64,000 nucleotides of DNA from Mucilaginibacter ginsenosidivorans (GCF_007971025.1 NZ_CP042436.1:2356001-2420000), one strand, 5' to 3'; shown: positions 18,481-29,023, counted from the stretch's first letter. Numbers and translations are program-made. Notes: generated by a model from the sequence alone, not told the origin.

Positions 18481-18910
18481 TATTTGGAGGTAGTCGGTGG
18501 CGTAAACAAGAGTGTTGACCTATTGAGCCTGCTTGCCGGCAGGTAGGCGTAGCGAAATATCTTATACGCTGTATGGGTCCTGAATATGTTTCTTATAAAA
18601 TGCAATGATCCTTCCCGCTCATGGCCGCGGGGGCCTAGTTACTTTTGTCGCGACAAAAGTAACCAAAAACGCTGTCAGCGCTAATGGTTTCTTTGCCGCA
18701 CGGGCCTTTGCCCTGCAAATAAAACAGAACCTAAGCCCGGAAATCTTCGCCCGGGCTACCTTGCAGCTTTATCACCCTGCATGGCTCTGATTTAATGCCT
18801 TTTCAGCCGCACTGCCCCACATGTTCTGTTTTATTTTCGCCAGAAACACAAAGCGCTGACGGGGTATTCCGCTACAATGCCAGTCAATCAATAAAACCCC
18901 GGAATCGTGT
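18481..18910. other. Intergenic region with dispersed repeats
   Basis: Contains an imperfect palindrome with core TGCCGGCAGG (18527-18548), a trace of the GCGTAGCGA element, and the 244-bp repeat at 18619-18862. No gene seen. Confidence 0.6.
18619..18862. repeat. ~250-bp dispersed repeat, copy A
   Basis: Begins TCATGGCCGCGGGGGCC, contains the 26-bp perfect palindrome with half-site GTTACTTTTGTCG (18638-18663), then CTGTCAGCGCTAATGG, ATAAAACAGAACCTAAG, and ends AAACACAAAGCGCTGACGG. Copy B at 19984-20249 is nearly the same sequence in direct orientation; 4049-4303 is an inverted diverged copy. Confidence 0.85.
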
Positions 18911-19321
18911 TCAGTGGGGTAGTTTGTCCCTTACAGCACCATAAACCCATGTGCCGAAAATGGCGCTCAGCAGGGTGACGCTGATAACCAGGAAACCGCT
19001 GCCGATCTCGGCGTAAAGCGGACCCGGGCAAGCGCCGGTAATACCCCAGCCGAGGCCAAAGATGAGTCCGCCGATGACATTGCCCCAACTGAATTGTTTT
19101 TTGGGGATGATGACCCCTTCGCCGCTAATTGTTTTCAGGTTGAACCGTTTGATAAGCAATACCGATACCATACCTACCGCGATGGCGCTGCCAATAACAC
19201 CATACATGTGAAAACCCTGCAGGCGGAACATCTCCTGGATGCGGAACCACGATATAACCTCGGATTTTACCAGGATGATGCCAAATATGATGCCGATAAG
19301 TAAAAATTTGATGTTCTTCAT
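18911..19321 (-). CDS. YeeE/YedE family membrane protein (DUF6691-like), second half of pair
   Basis: 136 residues with four hydrophobic segments. The signature GLGWGITGACPGPLYAEIG (about 89-107) contains the conserved cysteine of YeeE/YedE-type proteins, which carry thiosulfate or related sulfur species across the inner membrane. The preceding gene encodes the other half-size partner, and the stop and start are only 5 bases apart, so they probably form one transporter. Confidence 0.8.
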   Translation of the reverse strand: MKNIKFLLIGIIFGIILVKSEVISWFRIQEMFRLQGFHMYGVIGSAIAVGMVSVLLIKRFNLKTISGEGVIIPKKQFSWGNVIGGLIFGLGWGITGACPGPLYAEIGSGFLVISVTLLSAIFGTWVYGAVRDKLPH

Positions 19322-19326
19322 CGCGG

Positions 19327-19887
19327 TTAGAGTTCAAGTAAGTAAGGCAAAAGCAGCCAGGTGGTGATAAAGCCGCCGACCATGAAGCAGCAGGTAGCAA
19401 TAACCGAAGGCCATTGCAGGGTCGAGATCCCAAAAATAGAATGCCCCGACGTGCAGCCGTCGGCGTAGCGGGTGCCGAAACCAACCATAAAGCCGCCAAC
19501 GACGATGAATACAAATCCCCGCAGCGTTAACAAGGCGCCGAAGTTAAAGATATCGCCAGGCAGTAAACCGCTGAAATCCTTTACACCCTCCTGTTGCAGT
19601 ATTTCGGTGGTTTTGGAGTTAATGTTTACCGGTGCCTGCTGCGAAAGCAGGTGCGCGGCTATAAAACCCCCGATAACAACCCCCGCCACGAAAACCAGAT
19701 TCCAGCCTTCGCTTTTCCAGTCGTATTTAAAAAAGGGGAGCCGGGCGGGTACGCAGGCGGCGCAAATATGCCGCAGCGACGAGGATATGCCGAAGGGTTT
19801 ATTGCCCAGCAGTAGCATGGCGGGCACCATCAGGCCGATCAGCGGTCCGGCGATGTACCAGGGCCATGGGTGTTTTATCAGTTCCAT
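19327..19887 (-). CDS. YeeE/YedE family membrane protein, first half of pair
   Basis: 186 residues, about five membrane segments. The RYADGCTSGHSIFG motif (about 139-152) with its central cysteine is diagnostic for the YeeE/YedE sulfur-transport family. It is the upstream gene of a tight two-gene unit. The pair sits between two directly repeated ~250-bp elements, suggesting that it was moved or exchanged as a block. Confidence 0.82.
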   Translation of the reverse strand: MELIKHPWPWYIAGPLIGLMVPAMLLLGNKPFGISSSLRHICAACVPARLPFFKYDWKSEGWNLVFVAGVVIGGFIAAHLLSQQAPVNINSKTTEILQQEGVKDFSGLLPGDIFNFGALLTLRGFVFIVVGGFMVGFGTRYADGCTSGHSIFGISTLQWPSVIATCCFMVGGFITTWLLLPYLLEL

Positions 19888-19983
19888 CAGTTACGTTTGT
19901 TCGTTTAAAGGTCGCTTTACGGCAACAGTTGTGCGAAGATAAGCAAAAGGTTGCGGGCGGGGATTGAAGGGTGTGCTCCCCAA

Positions 19984-20249
19984 TCATGGCCGCGGGGGCC
20001 CAGTTACTTTTGTCGCGACAAAAGTAACCAAAAACGCTGTCAGCGCTAATGGTTTCTTTGCCCTCCCCGTCCGGCAAGCGGGCGCACAGGGCATTTGCCC
20101 TGCAAATAAAACAGAACCTAAGGCCGGAAATCTTCGCCCGGGCTATCTTGCGGCTTTATTACCCGGCATGGCTCTGATTTAATGCCTTTGCAGCCGCACC
20201 GCCCCACGTGTTCTGTTTTATTTTCGCCCGAAACACAAAGCGCTGACGG
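19984..20249. repeat. ~250-bp dispersed repeat, copy B
   Basis: Direct copy of 18619-18862, with a ~20-base insertion after TTTCTTTGCC (CCTCCCCGTCCGGCAAGCGG). It retains the perfect GTTACTTTTGTCG-centred palindrome. The two copies flank the YeeE/YedE genes. Confidence 0.85.
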
Positions 20250-20374
20250 CTGCCAACAATAATCCTGGTAATCTTTTAATCTTGTAAATCTTAGTTCTGA
20301 CAATTGCACCCAACGTTAATATGTTGAAAAACTGTCCTAAGGCGGGTTGGGCCGATTCGCTATTTTCGGGCGCT

Positions 20375-20905
20375 ATGATTAAATCCTATGTCACAATTCT
20401 GGCGGTAACGCTTTGCCTTCTGTATTCATGTAACCAGCCGGAGCCTGACGCGGCGCTGAAACGGCGTGCCGACAGTATCGAACTGCACAACAAAGCCAAA
20501 AAAATGGCCCTGGAGATGATGAAACGCGCCGAGGACAGCACGGCCTATGCAGCAGGGCACGAGGTGGCGCGAACCGTCAGGTCGTACGGGCCATGCCCGG
20601 CGGCTATTAAAACCTGTGCCGTGGTGAACGATCTGCGCGGGGGGAAGGCCATAGTGATAACACTCAAAAACGTTTCGGCCAAAAAGATAGCTTCGGTTAA
20701 GCTGGCGTGGACAGTGTACAATAAAGCCGGCAGGGCCATTGGCAGCTCGGCCGGGATGGCGAAGAAGGAACTGGCCAAAGGCCGTACGGGTAGCTATTCG
20801 TGGGAGATAAACGCGCCGAACGGTTTGCGCGGCAAGGCCTCGGTTGCGGGTATATACTATAAGGACGGTACCAAGTGGCTGCCCGCCGGGGCGCAGGAGG
20901 ATTGA
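20375..20905 (+). CDS. Putative lipoprotein of unknown function
   Basis: 176 residues from ATG 20375; an upstream in-frame ATG at 20321 would put 18 residues before the signal peptide. The N-terminus IKSYVTILAVTLCLLYSC is a type II signal with lipobox LLYSC (Cys 19). A charged helical segment (30-60) is followed by a C-terminal beta-rich domain (about 90-165) with IVITLKNVSAKKI and VKLAWTVYNKAG, similar in outline to DUF-type immunoglobulin-like domains. No family recognised. Confidence 0.65.
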   Translation: MIKSYVTILAVTLCLLYSCNQPEPDAALKRRADSIELHNKAKKMALEMMKRAEDSTAYAAGHEVARTVRSYGPCPAAIKTCAVVNDLRGGKAIVITLKNVSAKKIASVKLAWTVYNKAGRAIGSSAGMAKKELAKGRTGSYSWEINAPNGLRGKASVAGIYYKDGTKWLPAGAQED

Positions 20906-21248
20906 GGAAGTCGGCGGTCCGAAGTCCGAAGTCGGACCTGCCTGCCGGGAGGCGGGTAGGACTCAAAACAAGGTGGGTTAACATGGTTTACACTTTGTTA
21001 TGGTTAACATCATATAATAAACTGATTTGCAATAGTTTATAGCGAAACTCCCCCGAAAGGTGTTAACCATGTTCTTTGATATGCTCTGCCGGAACACGAA
21101 GCCCCCGCGCCAATGCCGCCGGCGGGCTGCCACGATGCCGTAAACGGCACATTACCAGCTGCATAGTTTGTACACGAATACCAGCCTTAGTGTAACACCC
21201 TTTGCCCTGGTGAATACCTGTGTTACCTGTGCATTGATATACAGCGAC
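20906..21248. other. Intergenic, repeats only
   Basis: Contains a GTCCGAA heptamer remnant (about 20913-20935), a degenerate CCTGCCGGGAGG palindrome, and three GTTAACCATG/GTTAACAT-like motifs (20977-21072). No gene seen. Confidence 0.55.
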
Positions 21249-21803
21249 TTACAAAAAGTTAACAAAATCGATATTTTCGACGTCAAGACTTACAATTGTT
21301 AGCTCATCTTTTTCTTTTTCAATATGGTGCTGATATGCATTTTCGATTTCGCTTAAATATTTCAGTGAAATATTAGTCTCAAAATCTCTCCCCCTACTAT
21401 GAATATTATCTAATAAAGTTTCCTTTTTGCGACGCAAAAATATTATCAAATCAGGCTTTGGAATCGATGCTTTTAGATTGTGATATAATTTTAAGAAAAG
21501 ATCGAATTCAAGGTTTGATAAGTTGTTTCTCGCAAATATTAGAGTTTTCATGAAATAGTAGTCTGCGATAATTTTATCTCCTGAGAGTTTCGCCTTTTGT
21601 AGCTGCTCGAATCTTTGTATCAAAAAGGACAATTCGGTATGGAACGCGTATTTTTTGCGATTTTTATAGAATAATGGCAGAAAATGATTGTCTTCAAATT
21701 GCTCGAGGATTAGAGTTCGGCCCAATTCTTTCGAAATTAATGTAGCTAGGGTAGTTTTACCTACCCCGATATTACCTTCTATTGCTATATATCCGTATTC
21801 CAT
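21249..21803 (-). CDS. Deoxynucleoside kinase family protein
   Basis: 184 residues from ATG 21803 (an ATG six codons upstream is possible). P-loop GNIGVGKTTLA (residues 10-20); then FEDNHFLPLFY and the ADYYFMKTLIFA segment around residue 80 that corresponds to the DRS-like substrate region; LID-like RRKKETLLDNIHSRGRDFE near 125-145. The enzyme would phosphorylate deoxynucleosides for salvage. Base composition is clearly more AT-rich than the neighbouring genes. Confidence 0.83.
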   Translation of the reverse strand: MEYGYIAIEGNIGVGKTTLATLISKELGRTLILEQFEDNHFLPLFYKNRKKYAFHTELSFLIQRFEQLQKAKLSGDKIIADYYFMKTLIFARNNLSNLEFDLFLKLYHNLKASIPKPDLIIFLRRKKETLLDNIHSRGRDFETNISLKYLSEIENAYQHHIEKEKDELTIVSLDVENIDFVNFL

Positions 21804-22115
21804 AGTTACTAATTTAGCCAAATACTTAATGTCATATTATTAGGTTGGCTAAGTCTAATTCATCTATTCCAAATTTAAATTAATCAGACGATTCAACAAC
21901 CCGTGAAAACACCCTATTTTTCAAGGAGTTACGAACGCTAATGTGCGTTTCCTGTAAATGAGGGCAGGTGGGGTTAATTGAGAGTTAAATTGTGGTTTTG
22001 AGGGTTATACGTTTAACGTTGTACGGTTTTTGGATAGGGCTTACCTTTTAAGTGTACGTTGGATTGACGGTCAAAATCGGTGAAATCACCGGCCAATCAG
22101 TGAAATCCTACAAAC
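21804..22115. other. Intergenic region with ACGT and 13-mer variants
   Basis: Holds a degenerate ACGT-heptamer element (22003-22066) and two variants of the 13-mer, ATCGGTGAAATCA (about 22077) and ATCAGTGAAATCC (about 22097). It is downstream of atpC; no gene seen. Confidence 0.6.
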
Positions 22116-22146
22116 AAAAAAGCCCGGACAATTACTCGCCCGGGCG
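22116..22146 (-). terminator. Terminator of the atpD-atpC operon
   Basis: On the minus strand GCCCGGGCG, a loop, and TCCGGGC are followed by six T. It ends about 30 bases after the atpC stop. Confidence 0.75.
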
Positions 22147-22174
22147 TTAATGGTAAACAATGTTATATTTTGCC

Positions 22175-22426
22175 TTACTGGCGCGGCGTAATGCCTTCGG
22201 CCAGTACTACGATGTGGTTGTTCAGGTTTTCTACCACGCCGCCCTGTATCATAAATACTTCTTCCTTGCCGCCGCCGCGTACGGTCAGTTTGCCGTCCTC
22301 CAGTGTGGAGATGATAGGGGCGTGGTGCGGCAATATCTCGAAACCGCCCATGGTACCGGGCAGACTAACGGACGTTACTTCGCCTTCGTAAACTTTTTTG
22401 TCGGGAGTGAGGATCTCTAATGTCAT
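22175..22426 (-). CDS. atpC: F1F0 ATP synthase epsilon subunit, short form
   Basis: 83 residues. Sequence MTLEILTPDKKVYEGEV...SVSLPGTMGGFEILPHHAPII is the N-terminal beta-sandwich domain. The helical C-terminal domain (residues ~90-135 in E. coli) that inhibits ATP hydrolysis is missing, as also reported for Chlorobium. Downstream of atpD, separated by a 155-bp junction full of GAGATNT heptamers. Confidence 0.9.
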   Translation of the reverse strand: MTLEILTPDKKVYEGEVTSVSLPGTMGGFEILPHHAPIISTLEDGKLTVRGGGKEEVFMIQGGVVENLNNHIVVLAEGITPRQ

Positions 22427-22432
22427 GTTTGT

Positions 22433-22579
22433 TGAGATGTGAGATTTGAGATGTGAGATATGAGGCCTGTCGCTCTGGTATCGTCAACCCAAAATCTTTC
22501 ATTTAATAGATTTGAGATGTGAGATTTGAGATATGAGACAAAGCCTCAACTCAAATCTCATATCTCAAATCTCATATCT
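22433..22579. repeat. GAGATNT-heptamer quasi-palindrome between atpD and atpC
   Basis: GAGATGT-GAGATTT-GAGATGT-GAGATAT runs at 22434-22461, a second array at 22510-22540, and a complementary CTCAAATCTCATATCTC arm at 22546-22579. It fills the gap between two cotranscribed genes. Confidence 0.8.
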
Positions 22580-22581
22580 GC

Positions 22582-24102
<1,521 letters not shown>

Positions 24103-24120
24103 TTAAAAGAATTTATAAAT

Positions 24121-24128
24121 CAAAAATA
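24121..24128 (-). promoter_or_regulatory. Possible -7 box of atpD promoter
   Basis: TATTTTTG on the minus strand matches TAnnTTTG. No good -33 TTTG at the usual 19-21 spacing is seen, so support is partial. Confidence 0.35.
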
Positions 24129-24316
24129 TATCTTTAAAAGATGGTCTTCTTTCGAGGCGCAAAGCTAAGATTATTTGGCAAATAAATAAAGAGTGTTGGA
24201 AATATTTTTAGGCGGTCGCATTTGGTTTATACTACGCACTAAATGAGGGCGATGACGATGTATGAATTACGTCTTGCATTTGTCAAAAATTCGTTACCTT
24301 GTTATTACGAAATTAT

Positions 24317-24324
24317 TATGTTTG
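24317..24324 (+). promoter_or_regulatory. Possible -7 box upstream of FadL gene
   Basis: TATGTTTG matches TAnnTTTG, 46 bases before the start codon. The -33 element at proper spacing is poor. Confidence 0.4.
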
Positions 24325-24369
24325 CATAGTAATTAACGAACCAATTATAACCCCTAAGACAATTAATTT

Positions 24370-25592
24370 ATGAGGAAAATTTTACTACTGGCGCTTGCCA
24401 TGGCGCCCGTGCTGGCTTTTGCGCAGGGTTTCCAGGTGAACCTGGAGGGCAATAAGCAGATAGGCATGGGCCACACCGGGACAGGCATGGCACAGGATGG
24501 TGCAGCCATATTTTTTAACCCGGGAGCCGTTGCGGCATTGCAGCAAAATTATGTGCAGGGGGGATAAGTCCGCTCATGTTCAAATCGGTATTCAATCCGG
24601 CCGGAACGAACGAACAATACCATACGGCAAACAAAGTTGCGCCGCCATTTACCTTTTATGGTGCATGGGGACCAAAAGCAGCAAAGTGGAAAGTTGGGCT
24701 GGGGGTTTATACGCCTTTCGGCGGACTGACCGACTGGGGAACCACCTGGCCGGGAAAATACACGGCCGAAATGCTGAATCTTAAAGCTATCTTCTTTCAG
24801 CCAACGCTGAGCTACCGGCTAACGGACCGCCTGAGTATCGGCGCGGGCTTTGTTTACAACCACTCGAGCGTCGACCTGACCCGCGGCATACCGCTGGATA
24901 ATAGTTCGGGGCAGTCGGGCCAGGCCGAGATCAAAGGAAGCGGTAAGGGGTACGGGTGGAACGCCGGGATCTATTTCAAAGCGTCATCCAAACTCACCAT
25001 CGGCTTCACGCACCGTTCCGAAGTTAAAACGACGATCAAGGACGGCGATGCTTTCTTCACGGTACCAACGTCGATACAGGGTAATTTCCCTTCGCCAAAT
25101 CAATTTACCGCGAGCATTCCGCTGCCGGCAACAAATGGTATCGGCTTCGGCTTTTATCCAACCAAGCAATGGACGATAGCGCTTGATGCCAACCTGGTGG
25201 GCTGGAACTCGTTCAAGGCACTATCCTTCGACTATAAAAACAATACGGCAACTTTAAAGGATACGCATTCGCCCCGCAATTACAAAAATACGGTGAGCCT
25301 GCGCGCAGGTGCGCAGTATAAAGCGAAACCCGACCTGGCTTTGCGTTTCGGCGGCGGCTATGTAACCGCGGCTGCGCCGGATGGTTATGTTACGCCCGAG
25401 GTACCTGATGCAAGCCGCGTGTATGGTACACTGGGTCTTGGTTATACGCTTGCAAAGCACCTGGATATTGACGTATCGTTTGAGTATGAGCACCTGAACA
25501 GCCGCACGCAAACCAACATCGAAACCCAGCTATCGGGCACGTTTAAATCCAATGTTTATATACCGGGCATCTCGCTTGCTTATCACTGGTAA
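24370..25592 (+). pseudogene. FadL/OmpP1-like outer membrane transporter, frameshifted
   Basis: Two adjacent reading frames together encode one ~407-residue protein. Frame 1 (24370-24567) has a signal peptide ending AFAQG and the FadL hallmark NKQIGMGHTGTGMA...AIFFNPGA. Frame 2 (24576-25592) continues with the beta-barrel (GVYTPFGG, YRLTDRLSIGAGF, SPRNYKNTVSLRAG) and ends in the aromatic residue of an outer-membrane signal. The break is at a run of six G (24558-24563); seven would restore the frame. The family imports hydrophobic compounds. It may be phase-variable, a recent pseudogene or a sequencing error. The next gene is an SGNH lipoprotein 19 bases downstream. Confidence 0.85.
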
Positions 25593-25611
25593 TCCTTAAA
25601 GAAATTAATAC

Positions 25612-26946
25612 ATGAAAACGTTTAGAAAACATATATATCTTATTGCGGGATTACTGTTGCTTGGCGCCTGTAAGCCCGAACTGCACCCGGTTACACCCTC
25701 CAAAGGGAATGCCGATTTCAGTAAATACATTGCTGTTGGCAACTCGCTCACTGCCGGCTATGCCGACGGCGGCCTGTACCTTGAAGGGCAGCAAAATTCT
25801 TATCCGTCCATCATCGCCAAACAAATGCTGTCCGTCGGCGGGGGCGAGTTTAAACAACCCCTGTTCAGCGCCGACCAGGCCAATGGCTCGGGTTATCTGC
25901 AGTTAACGGGTTTCAACACTGATGGTACGCCAAAAACCGCGACGGTAACAAGTAACCTGGCCATCCGCGGGCAGATAACGGTTCCCGGTTTTGGCAACGT
26001 TACCCTATATAATAAATACACCGGTGGCGAATTCAATAACCTGGGTGTTCCCGGTATCAAATTACAACAGATCACTTACGCACCCTACGGCAACCTGAAT
26101 GGCTTTTACGAGCGCATGCTTGGCCCTGCCGCACCTGCCAATACCGAAAGCTACCTTGATTTTGTTACTACCGGCCGTAATTTTACTTTCTTTTCCAACT
26201 GGCTGGGTAATAACGATGCGCTTGGTTATGCCACCTCGGGCGGGGCAGGCGATGTGCTGACGGATAAAGCAGTGTTCGAGCAGTTGTACAACGTGCTTAT
26301 CAACTCGCTTACAGCTACAGGGGCAAAAGGCGTTGTGGCCACCGTTCCCGATGTTACGGCTGTGCCTTACTTTAATACCGTGACGGTTAGCGCTGTTTTA
26401 GCCGGTGTGCAGAAGGTGAACCCCGCGGTGCAGGCGCTTTACATCAATGCAAAAACGGGTTCGGGCCTTAGCGACGGATATGCCCCGCGTGCCGCCACAA
26501 CAAGCGACCTCATCGTACTCACTTTCCCTACCAGCAAGATAGGGCAGATAGTAGACTCGCCCGCCGGACCCGTGCCTTACGGTTTAACACCATACGCACC
26601 GATAGAGAACCAATACGTGCTGGATCAGAACGAAGTGACATTAACAGAAGATTATATTAACTCGTACAATACCACCATCAAAACGGCGGCAGCCGCAAAG
26701 GGCCTGGCTGTATTTGATGCCTATGCTTTCCTTAACAATGTAAAAGCACATGGTTTGCTCATGAACGGCATCTCGTTAAACTCGGGCTACATCAGCGGCG
26801 GTATATTTTCGCTGGATGGGGTGCATCTTACGCCGCGTGGCTATGCTATTGTAGCCAATGAATTTATTAAGGCGATCAATGCTACTTATAAGTCGAGTAT
26901 CCCTTTGGCCGATATTACCAATTACAGGGCGGTTAAGTTCCCGTAA
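25612..26946 (+). CDS. SGNH/GDSL hydrolase-like lipoprotein
   Basis: 444 residues. Type II signal peptide with lipobox LLGAC (Cys 20). Block I AVGNSLTAGYADGG (about 41-54) holds the nucleophile serine, block III NWLGNNDALGY (about 196-206) the oxyanion Gly-Asn, and block V DGVHLTPRGYA (about 403-413) the Asp-His dyad. The pairing with an upstream FadL-type porin is common in Bacteroidota and suggests lipid or ester processing at the outer membrane. Spacing of 19 bases suggests an operon. Confidence 0.85.
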   Translation: MKTFRKHIYLIAGLLLLGACKPELHPVTPSKGNADFSKYIAVGNSLTAGYADGGLYLEGQQNSYPSIIAKQMLSVGGGEFKQPLFSADQANGSGYLQLTGFNTDGTPKTATVTSNLAIRGQITVPGFGNVTLYNKYTGGEFNNLGVPGIKLQQITYAPYGNLNGFYERMLGPAAPANTESYLDFVTTGRNFTFFSNWLGNNDALGYATSGGAGDVLTDKAVFEQLYNVLINSLTATGAKGVVATVPDVTAVPYFNTVTVSAVLAGVQKVNPAVQALYINAKTGSGLSDGYAPRAATTSDLIVLTFPTSKIGQIVDSPAGPVPYGLTPYAPIENQYVLDQNEVTLTEDYINSYNTTIKTAAAAKGLAVFDAYAFLNNVKAHGLLMNGISLNSGYISGGIFSLDGVHLTPRGYAIVANEFIKAINATYKSSIPLADITNYRAVKFP

Positions 26947-26959
26947 GTTAGCTGGCAGG

Positions 26960-26998
26960 ATTTGGTTTGCAGCGTACCATCGGCTGCAAACCAAATTC
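26960..26998 (+). terminator. Terminator after SGNH lipoprotein gene
   Basis: Perfect 13-bp stem ATTTGGTTTGCAG / CTGCAAACCAAAT (26960-26972 / 26984-26996), loop 11. It has only a short T run, but sits right after the stop codon. Confidence 0.65.
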
Positions 26999-27023
26999 TT
27001 GGAAGTTGGGCAGCGGTACTTTT

Positions 27024-27511
27024 GGTAGTCTCAGTTTGAACGTATTTTAAATAGTTTGCAAAACAATTTGTATAACCAATTGCCAAAGTTTAAGGCTGCC
27101 CAATTGGAACAACTTAGCATTATTACTATGAAAGGCATGAAAATTATGGGAATACAGAAACCGAATATTCCATAAGTGTCCTTGCCGTTAAAGTTAACGG
27201 GAATTACGTTGAATAAGGCCAAAAACCCTGCTAATAGAGAAAAAGGCGCTACGTAGAAAAGCGTTGAAAAAAATATTTTTTTAAAAGGAAAGTCTTTCAT
27301 TGCAAAATTTAGGTTCAAATCGAAAAGCCACTTGTTGGATGGCTTTAAATTTATGAATAAGTTTTCGGTAATTAATCCGCAAGTCTTACGATATCAACAA
27401 TCTCCATCGGTGTTTTGATCAACCTTGGCAATAGAAGCGGGTTTAATGAAAGATATTATTAGTATTGAAGATATCGTAAGACTGGCAGATTAATACTAAC
27501 TTGAGACTACC
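27024..27511. repeat. Segment bounded by inverted repeats GGTAGTCTCA
   Basis: GGTAGTCTCA at 27024-27033 faces TGAGACTACC at 27502-27511. Inside are a small membrane-protein gene and a second inverted repeat (GTCTTACGATATC 27384-27396 / GATATCGTAAGAC 27468-27480). No clear target duplication. It could be a small mobile unit or coincidence. Confidence 0.35.
27031..27318 (-). CDS. Small membrane protein of unknown function
   Basis: 95 residues, AT-rich. Two hydrophobic segments (about 16-36 and 48-70) with basic ends (KDFPFKK, KLFKIRSN). An alternative start is the ATG seven codons in (MKDFPFKK). No family recognised. It lies inside a segment bounded by 10-bp inverted repeats. Confidence 0.45.
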   Translation of the reverse strand: MNLNFAMKDFPFKKIFFSTLFYVAPFSLLAGFLALFNVIPVNFNGKDTYGIFGFCIPIIFMPFIVIMLSCSNWAALNFGNWLYKLFCKLFKIRSN

Positions 27512-27531
27512 TAACCAGTAACCTTTTTGTT

Positions 27532-28005
27532 ATGAAAAAACTTTTTATCATCTCCCTATTGCTTCTTTTTTCCTGCAGCCACACCCCAAAAGAAATCGCT
27601 TCCAAAAATATAACCTCATACATAAAAAGCAGGTTAGACAATCCTGAATCTTTAGAACTGATTTCCATTGATAGCTTGACAAAAAGCAGGCGTATAACCT
27701 CATTGGATAGCGGCATAATGGCTTCGGATATAGCAAGCGATACACCAAAAAATTTGTTTGACTACGCTTTTTTTCAACGATTGGCGGAAAAGGAAAACAA
27801 AATGAATCCTAATTACAAAATGAGTATTGACCAAGATTTGAACGAGATAAAAAGTGGCAAGAATGTATTTTACGTAACTAATGGCATTTTCAGAATAAGA
27901 GAAGCGGGGAGTAAAGAGTTAAAAAAGTATAAATTTATATTAGATACACTTTACAATGTCCAATCCGCGCAAGATAAAACAGAGGAAATGCAGATTATAA
28001 AATAA
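27532..28005 (+). CDS. Putative lipoprotein of unknown function
   Basis: 157 residues. Short type II signal peptide KKLFIISLLLLFSC (lipobox LFSC, Cys 15), followed by a charged, largely helical region and a C-terminal beta/alpha part with KNVFYVTNGIFRIREAG. AT-rich. Stands alone between repeats and an AraC gene; no family recognised. Confidence 0.65.
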   Translation: MKKLFIISLLLLFSCSHTPKEIASKNITSYIKSRLDNPESLELISIDSLTKSRRITSLDSGIMASDIASDTPKNLFDYAFFQRLAEKENKMNPNYKMSIDQDLNEIKSGKNVFYVTNGIFRIREAGSKELKKYKFILDTLYNVQSAQDKTEEMQIIK

Positions 28006-28111
28006 ATTTAAACTAAGACACTGCCGTATTTCCTATTTGGTCTATCTTTCTGTATAAATAGCTATCTTGCAATAGCAAAACCGGAGCCAATATTCCTTCG
28101 GAATACACGAA

Positions 28112-29023
28112 ATGTATTTTAAAAACCTTCCGGATCACAGCGCACCCGGATTTGACGAGCAACTCCATTTCAGCAAATTTAAAAAGCACAATATCGTTTT
28201 TAATGCATTGAGCAGCAAAAGCCGTTGCGACGATCACGTAGGCTGCCTTTCGCTGAAAACGGTTTTAAGCGGCGAGGAATGGTATGGCGTAAATAAACGG
28301 CGCATTGCTGTAAGGCCCGGGCAGTTCCTGGTACTGAACGATGATCAAAACTATTCCTGCAATATCGATGCTGCCGGCAAAGTGAGGGTGTTGTCGGTGT
28401 TTTTCAAAAAGGACTTTGCCGCTTCGGTATTTTCAGATGCGCTGTACAGCGAGGAAACATCGCTCGACCGGCCTTTCGACATCAACAGCAGCGTGCCTGA
28501 ATTTTTCCAAACGCTTAATGCTATCGATGCTCCGCTGAACCGGCAATTAGGTGGCCTGGTGAGCGACCTGGAAACCTATGGTTACAACGACTGGCGAGTC
28601 GATGAGCATTTGGTATTTACGATGCGCCATTTGATAACCGTGCACAAAACCGAATTGAGATCGGCCGGGCGCGTAGCTGCCATAAAACCGCAAACAAAAA
28701 CCGAGATACATAAGCGCCTCTGCATCGCCCGCGACCTGCTGCACTCCTCGTTTACGGACCAATTGGACCTGCAAACCATAAGCACCGAGGCCTGTTTGTC
28801 TGTTCCCCAGCTTGTAAGGCAGTTCAAGGCCGTTTTTCAAACTACGCCGCATCAGTATCTTACCCGCATCCGGCTGGCACACGCAAATGGCCTGCTCAAA
28901 CATACCGCGTTGCCTGTGCATGAAATTACCTGGATGTGCGGTTTCGCGGATACCAGTGCTTTTTGCCGGGCGTTCAAAACCGCGTATGGCGTGCAACCCC
29001 TCGCCTTCAGGGCAATGTGCTGA
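28112..29023 (+). CDS. AraC-family transcriptional regulator
   Basis: 303 residues. N-terminal cupin-like sensor region (about 30-120; SGEEWYGVNKRRIAVRPGQFLVLNDDQ) and two C-terminal HTH motifs (about 210-300): ISTEACLSVPQLVRQFKAVF and VHEITWMCGFADTSAFCRAFK, with the QYLTRIRLAHANGLL connector. Effector unknown. A DoxX-type gene follows 90 bases downstream and may be a target. Confidence 0.88.
   Translation: MYFKNLPDHSAPGFDEQLHFSKFKKHNIVFNALSSKSRCDDHVGCLSLKTVLSGEEWYGVNKRRIAVRPGQFLVLNDDQNYSCNIDAAGKVRVLSVFFKKDFAASVFSDALYSEETSLDRPFDINSSVPEFFQTLNAIDAPLNRQLGGLVSDLETYGYNDWRVDEHLVFTMRHLITVHKTELRSAGRVAAIKPQTKTEIHKRLCIARDLLHSSFTDQLDLQTISTEACLSVPQLVRQFKAVFQTTPHQYLTRIRLAHANGLLKHTALPVHEITWMCGFADTSAFCRAFKTAYGVQPLAFRAMC

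Noticed and set aside
21249..21803. Thymidylate kinase
   Set aside because: The P-loop is shared, but the FEDN...LPLFY and ADYYFMK segments fit deoxynucleoside kinases rather than Tmk.
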